A DNA stretch of 64,000 nucleotides from Acidobacteriota bacterium (GTDB taxonomy: Bacteria; Acidobacteriota; Aminicenantia; Aminicenantales; Saccharicenantaceae): positions 248,001 through 312,000 of the forward strand of contig JAKLEN010000002.1 of assembly GCA_022711665.1 (NCBI GenBank), in the 5' to 3' direction. This document shows positions 60,794 through 64,000 of the stretch, piece by piece (position 1 is the first letter of the stretch; each line of letters begins with the position of its first letter). Made by a program: the position numbers and the translations under genes. The notes under the pieces are model-generated. The model had not been told where the DNA came from, did not search any database, and was given only the letters and a program-made list of their open reading frames with translations.

Positions 60794-62236
60794 ATGAGAC
60801 CACGCACCCGCGTCCGGGCCGGAGCGCCGGCCGTCCTGATCGCTTTTCTCGGCGTCCTCGTCCTCGCGCCGGCCTGCGCCAGGAAGACCGCCCCTCCCCT
60901 GCCGGCCGAGCTGGCCAAGGCCAGCCGCGTCGACATCAACGGCTGGATCAACGTCCACCTCGAGGGCACGCCGCGGGAGATCGGGTTCCAGCACGGCTGG
61001 CTGCTGGCGCCGGAGATCGACGACCTGCTCCGGGCGCTGGCCCACTTTCTCGAGGGCTCGACGAAGCGCGACTGGGCCTTCTTCCGGGCCGCGGCCGAGC
61101 GCCTGTTCTGGCCCAAGCTCGATCCGGAATACCGGGAGGAGATCGAGGGCATCGCCGCCGGGCTGCGGGCCCGCAGGCCGGACTCGGTCCGCGACCGGAT
61201 CGACATCACCGCCCTCAACGGCTGGATCGAACTGGCCTGGTACTACGTCCCCTACCTCGACGCCCAGGCCCGGCCGGGCGCCGGCGACAACAAAGCCCCC
61301 GGCTACTGCAGCGCCTTCATCGCCACCGGGAGCTGGACCGAGGGCGGCGGGATCGTCATGGGCCACAACAACTGGGTCGATTACGTCATCGGCGCACGCT
61401 GGAACGTCGTCGCCGACATCGTGCCGGCGGCCGGCCAGCGCATCCTCATGGACTGCCTGCCCGGGGCCATCCACAGCGGCGACGATTTCGTCGTCAACGG
61501 CGCCGGGCTCGTCTACACCGAGACGACCATGGGCACGTTCAGGGGCTTCCGCGAGGCGGGCACGCCGGAGTTCCAACGGGCCCGGAAGGCGGCCCAGTAC
61601 GCGGCCTCGATCGACGATTTCGTGCGTATCATGACCGCCGACAACAACGGCGCCTACGCCAACGACTGGCTCGTCGGCGATACGAAGACCGGAGAGATCG
61701 CCAAGTACGAGCTGGGGCTGCTGAACCAGCGGCTCTGGCGGACCCGGGACGGCTGCTTCGTCGGCTCGAACTTCCCCGGCGACGAGAAGGTCATCGCCGA
61801 AGAGACGACCTTCGACCCGTCGGACCAGGGCCAGTCCGTCCTGGTGAGGAAGGCTCGCTGGGAGCAGCTGATGGCGGAGTACAAGGGCTACATCGAGGTC
61901 GAGGACGCCAAGCTCTTCGAGGCGGACCACCTCGACCTGGCTTCCGGCCGGACGGGCTTCAACAGCAACGTCCTCTGCGGCCACGTCGACGAGGACCCCA
62001 AGGGCGCGCCGGAGCTCGGCTGGGCCCCGTTCGCGCCGGCCGGTTCGGTCCAGGGCAAGGTGACGTCGACCGCCCTGGCCAAGGAGATGAAGATCTGGGC
62101 CCGCATGGGGCATCCCTGCGGCCGGGACTTCAGCGCCGCGGGCTTCCTGGCCGCCCACCCCGAGTACGCCTGGCAGGAACCCTACCTGAAAGACCTCAAG
62201 GCCTCTCCCTGGACGCTCTTCCAGGCCGGGAAGTAG
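60794..62236 (+). CDS. C45/phospholipase-B-like Ntn hydrolase, probable lipoprotein
   Basis: 480 residues. A lipoprotein-type signal (GVLVLAPACARK) is followed by ISTHLEGTPREIGFQHG-like N-terminal sequence, here NVHLEGTPREIGFQHGW. GYCSAFIATGSW holds the predicted nucleophile Cys (C172) after autoproteolysis, and MGHNNWVDYVIG and NNNGAYANDWLVGD follow. This pattern fits the C45/PLBD group, which cleaves amides or acyl chains. The substrate is unknown. It is convergent with the UroD-type gene. Confidence 0.83.
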   Translation: MRPRTRVRAGAPAVLIAFLGVLVLAPACARKTAPPLPAELAKASRVDINGWINVHLEGTPREIGFQHGWLLAPEIDDLLRALAHFLEGSTKRDWAFFRAAAERLFWPKLDPEYREEIEGIAAGLRARRPDSVRDRIDITALNGWIELAWYYVPYLDAQARPGAGDNKAPGYCSAFIATGSWTEGGGIVMGHNNWVDYVIGARWNVVADIVPAAGQRILMDCLPGAIHSGDDFVVNGAGLVYTETTMGTFRGFREAGTPEFQRARKAAQYAASIDDFVRIMTADNNGAYANDWLVGDTKTGEIAKYELGLLNQRLWRTRDGCFVGSNFPGDEKVIAEETTFDPSDQGQSVLVRKARWEQLMAEYKGYIEVEDAKLFEADHLDLASGRTGFNSNVLCGHVDEDPKGAPELGWAPFAPAGSVQGKVTSTALAKEMKIWARMGHPCGRDFSAAGFLAAHPEYAWQEPYLKDLKASPWTLFQAGK

Positions 62237-62251
62237 CCTCCGGCCCGGGGC

Positions 62252-63268
62252 TCAGGCCGCCTTGTTGAATTCCGCGACGGCGCGGAAGAAGCCGTTCAGG
62301 TTGGCCAGCGGCGCACCCGGCGGGATCTCGCAGCCGGAAGAGACGGCGAAATTCGGGTAGGGCCGGGTGGCCTCGAGCAGGGCCCGGGCGGCCTCCCCGA
62401 CCGACTGCGGCGTGCCCTTCTGGAAAAGCTTGATCGCGTCGAGGTTGCCGATCAGGACCGTCTCGGGGGTCAGCCGTCCCAGGGCCGCGGCCAGGTCCAC
62501 GTGGGCGCCGAGATGATAGACCCCGGCTCCCGACTCCAGGATGGCGTCCAGGTGGGCGTTCGAGGCCCGGCAGTTGTGGAGGACGACCGCGAATTCAGGG
62601 GCCTCGATGGCCTTGATGATGCGCTTGACGAAGGGCGTCGAGAAGCGGGCCAGGTCCTCGGGAGACAGGCGGCCGGCCGCGCCCTCGGCCACGATGATGC
62701 CCCAGGCCCCCGTCTCGCGGAATTCCAGGGCATAGCGGCAGAGGAAGCCCGTGACCGTGTCCAGCAGGCTCTCGACCATGTCCGGGTCGGCGGCCGTGGC
62801 GGCCAGGGTCTCCTTGAGCCCGGCGAGATGCGTGGCCAGCGTGAACGGCCCCAGCATGGCCCCGAGGACGGGGACGGATTCGCCGACCTCGGCGGTCAGT
62901 CGCCAGGCCGTCTCGAGCGGCACGCGGGTCCGGGCGTCGCCGGGAACGGGGTCGGCCAGCGAGGCCAGGTCGGCGGGGCCGGAGACGATCCGGTCGACAA
63001 GCGACGGCCGCTCGCGGGCGGAGAACCGGACCTCCGCGCCGTAGGCCTCCGCCTCGACGGTCGTGTCGATGGCCGTGACGAGGACGGGCGTCCGGTAGCG
63101 GTCCTGGAGGGCCATGACCGCCTTGAACTGGGAGCCGGGAACGCTGACGATATCCTCTACCGATTCCCCGGTGATGGCCAGCCCGGAGTAGGCGCAAAGA
63201 GGCATGGCCAGCCGTCCCGGAAAGTCCCTGACGAATTTCGCGAAGCGAGTGTCCATTTCGCCGATCAT
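62252..63268 (-). CDS. Uroporphyrinogen-decarboxylase-family corrinoid methyltransferase (MtaA/CmuA-like)
   Basis: 338 residues, TIM barrel. VLGAMLGPFTLATHLAG and VVLHNCRASNAHLDAILESG (HxC zinc site) with SSGCEIPPGAPLANL at the end (second Cys) are typical of MtaA/CmuA-type methylcobamide methyltransferases rather than true HemE. It would move a methyl group between a corrinoid protein and a thiol. No corrinoid protein is adjacent, but a stand-alone reactivation domain is encoded at 9353. The start at 63268 is weakly supported; ATG 63256 is possible. Confidence 0.82.
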   Translation of the reverse strand: MIGEMDTRFAKFVRDFPGRLAMPLCAYSGLAITGESVEDIVSVPGSQFKAVMALQDRYRTPVLVTAIDTTVEAEAYGAEVRFSARERPSLVDRIVSGPADLASLADPVPGDARTRVPLETAWRLTAEVGESVPVLGAMLGPFTLATHLAGLKETLAATAADPDMVESLLDTVTGFLCRYALEFRETGAWGIIVAEGAAGRLSPEDLARFSTPFVKRIIKAIEAPEFAVVLHNCRASNAHLDAILESGAGVYHLGAHVDLAAALGRLTPETVLIGNLDAIKLFQKGTPQSVGEAARALLEATRPYPNFAVSSGCEIPPGAPLANLNGFFRAVAEFNKAA

Positions 63269-63462
63269 CTTAGCTCAACCCCCCCGGAGGGGTCAAACCC
63301 GCCTTTTCGAACGAACCCCGGGGGTCCGATCTTTCTCCGCCCGCCTGGCAACGTTCCGGCCCGTCCCGCCGTATCCTTTTATGGGCGGAAGGGTTCCGGA
63401 GATCTCTGGCGGGCGGTCTTGGGCCTGAGGGGCGTTGCCCGTCCGCCGTCGAGGAGTCAAGC

Positions 63463-64000
63463 ATGAACAAAGCCATCCTCCGGGTCCTGGCGTTCGGTTG
63501 CGTCCTGGCCGGCGCGGCCCTGGCCCCCGAGGCCTCCGCCGGTCCCTTTCCGGCCCCGGGCCTTCGCGAGGCCCGGAAGGCGGCCGGCGTTGTCCAGCAG
63601 GCCGCTCCGCCCGTCAAGACCGTCCGGGCCGTCCGGACGCCCGGGCCCGTCGCCCTGGACGGGCGTCTCGACGAAGCCGTCTGGAAAAGCGCGCCGGCGG
63701 CCTCGGGCTTCACCCAAAACGACCCCCAGGACGGCGCTTCGGCCACCGAGCCGACCGAGGTCTGGGTGGCCTACGACGACCACGCCCTGTACGTCGCCGC
63801 CTTCTGCCACGACTCCCAACCGGCCAAGATCCGCAAGCGCCTCGGCCGCCGCGATTCCCAGACCGACTCCGACTGGTTCGCCGTCCTCGTCGATCCCTAT
63901 TTCGACAAGTGCTCCGGCTATTACTTTGTCGCCAACCCGGCCGGCTCCATCACCGACGGCGCTCTCTCCAACGACATCAGCGAGGACGATTCCTGGGACG
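63463..64000 (+). CDS. Secreted CBM9/DUF5916-type protein, 3' truncated by window edge
   Basis: The frame is open to the window end (179 residues visible). Signal peptide (LRVLAFGCVLAGAALAPEASA), then a CBM9-like domain: ALDGRLDEAVWKSAPAASGF, TEVWVAYDDHALYVAAFCHD and DSDWFAVLVDPYFDK, then SGYYFVANPAGSITDGAL. This opening is typical of DUF5916 proteins with a C-terminal outer-membrane barrel. The start follows GAGGAG. No convincing promoter was found in the 194-base divergent gap. Confidence 0.83.
   Translation, partial: MNKAILRVLAFGCVLAGAALAPEASAGPFPAPGLREARKAAGVVQQAAPPVKTVRAVRTPGPVALDGRLDEAVWKSAPAASGFTQNDPQDGASATEPTEVWVAYDDHALYVAAFCHDSQPAKIRKRLGRRDSQTDSDWFAVLVDPYFDKCSGYYFVANPAGSITDGALSNDISEDDSWD

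Noticed and set aside
59735-62158. Extended 807-codon reading of the Cys/His protein gene
   Set aside because: Only the part from ATG 60631 has a Shine-Dalgarno and coding character; the upstream part is antisense to the C45-like hydrolase gene.

Overview
The window is a high-GC stretch of a Gram-negative bacterial chromosome. Outer-membrane export proteins (Wza-like, two beta-barrels), many Sec signal peptides and an exosortase show two membranes. The secreted gene set (M24 and M55 peptidases, a PKD/beta-helix protein, a DUF5916-type protein) would fit an Acidobacteriota or Aminicenantes-like lineage, but that placement is inference. Many promoters match the sigma70 consensus. Several -10 boxes sit only 7-15 bases before a start codon, so leaderless or near-leaderless mRNAs look common. 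No rRNA, tRNA, CRISPR array or intact insertion sequence was found.

Layout. 1-2667: end of a poly(A) polymerase/CCA-transferase-type gene and a VKOR-DsbA fusion. 2715-10099: a porin, a PadR regulator with an operator-like palindrome in its promoter, a small membrane protein, a secreted DNRLRE protein, a secreted Xaa-Pro aminopeptidase, and an operon pairing a MetH-type reactivation domain with an M55 D-aminopeptidase. 10159-10450: a non-coding element with about 30-bp imperfect terminal inverted repeats and three back-to-back hairpins. 10533-11675: a 66-residue PEP-CTERM protein and its exosortase. 11802-59691: a roughly 48-kb exopolysaccharide (EPS) locus. 59735-64000: a duplicated Cys/His-motif protein, a C45/phospholipase-B-like hydrolase, a UroD-type methyltransferase, and the start of a DUF5916-like protein cut by the window edge.

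How the EPS genes fit together. Ugd makes UDP-glucuronate. WlbA/WbpB-, WbpE- and WbpD-like enzymes could make UDP-2,3-diacetamido-glucuronate, and a WbpG-like amidotransferase could amidinate such a sugar. A polyprenyl-P sugar transferase starts the repeat unit, GT2, GT4 and fused PssD-PssE-type transferases extend it, Wzx flips it, Wzy polymerises it, and a Wzc-like kinase, Wza and a beta-barrel export it. Decoration genes include three NodB-type deacetylases plus a larger deacetylase-like periplasmic protein, an AlgI-type MBOAT with an SGNH partner and a 48-residue DUF5989-like peptide, an acyl-AMP ligase with an acyl carrier protein, four GNAT/FemAB-like transferases, and three secreted beta-helix proteins.

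Most unusual are four PP-loop ATP-pyrophosphatases in one EPS locus (two divergent NadE-like proteins, an AsnB-like protein lacking Cys2, and the WbpG-like enzyme), alongside an exosortase whose nearest substrate is the 66-residue protein encoded next to it.
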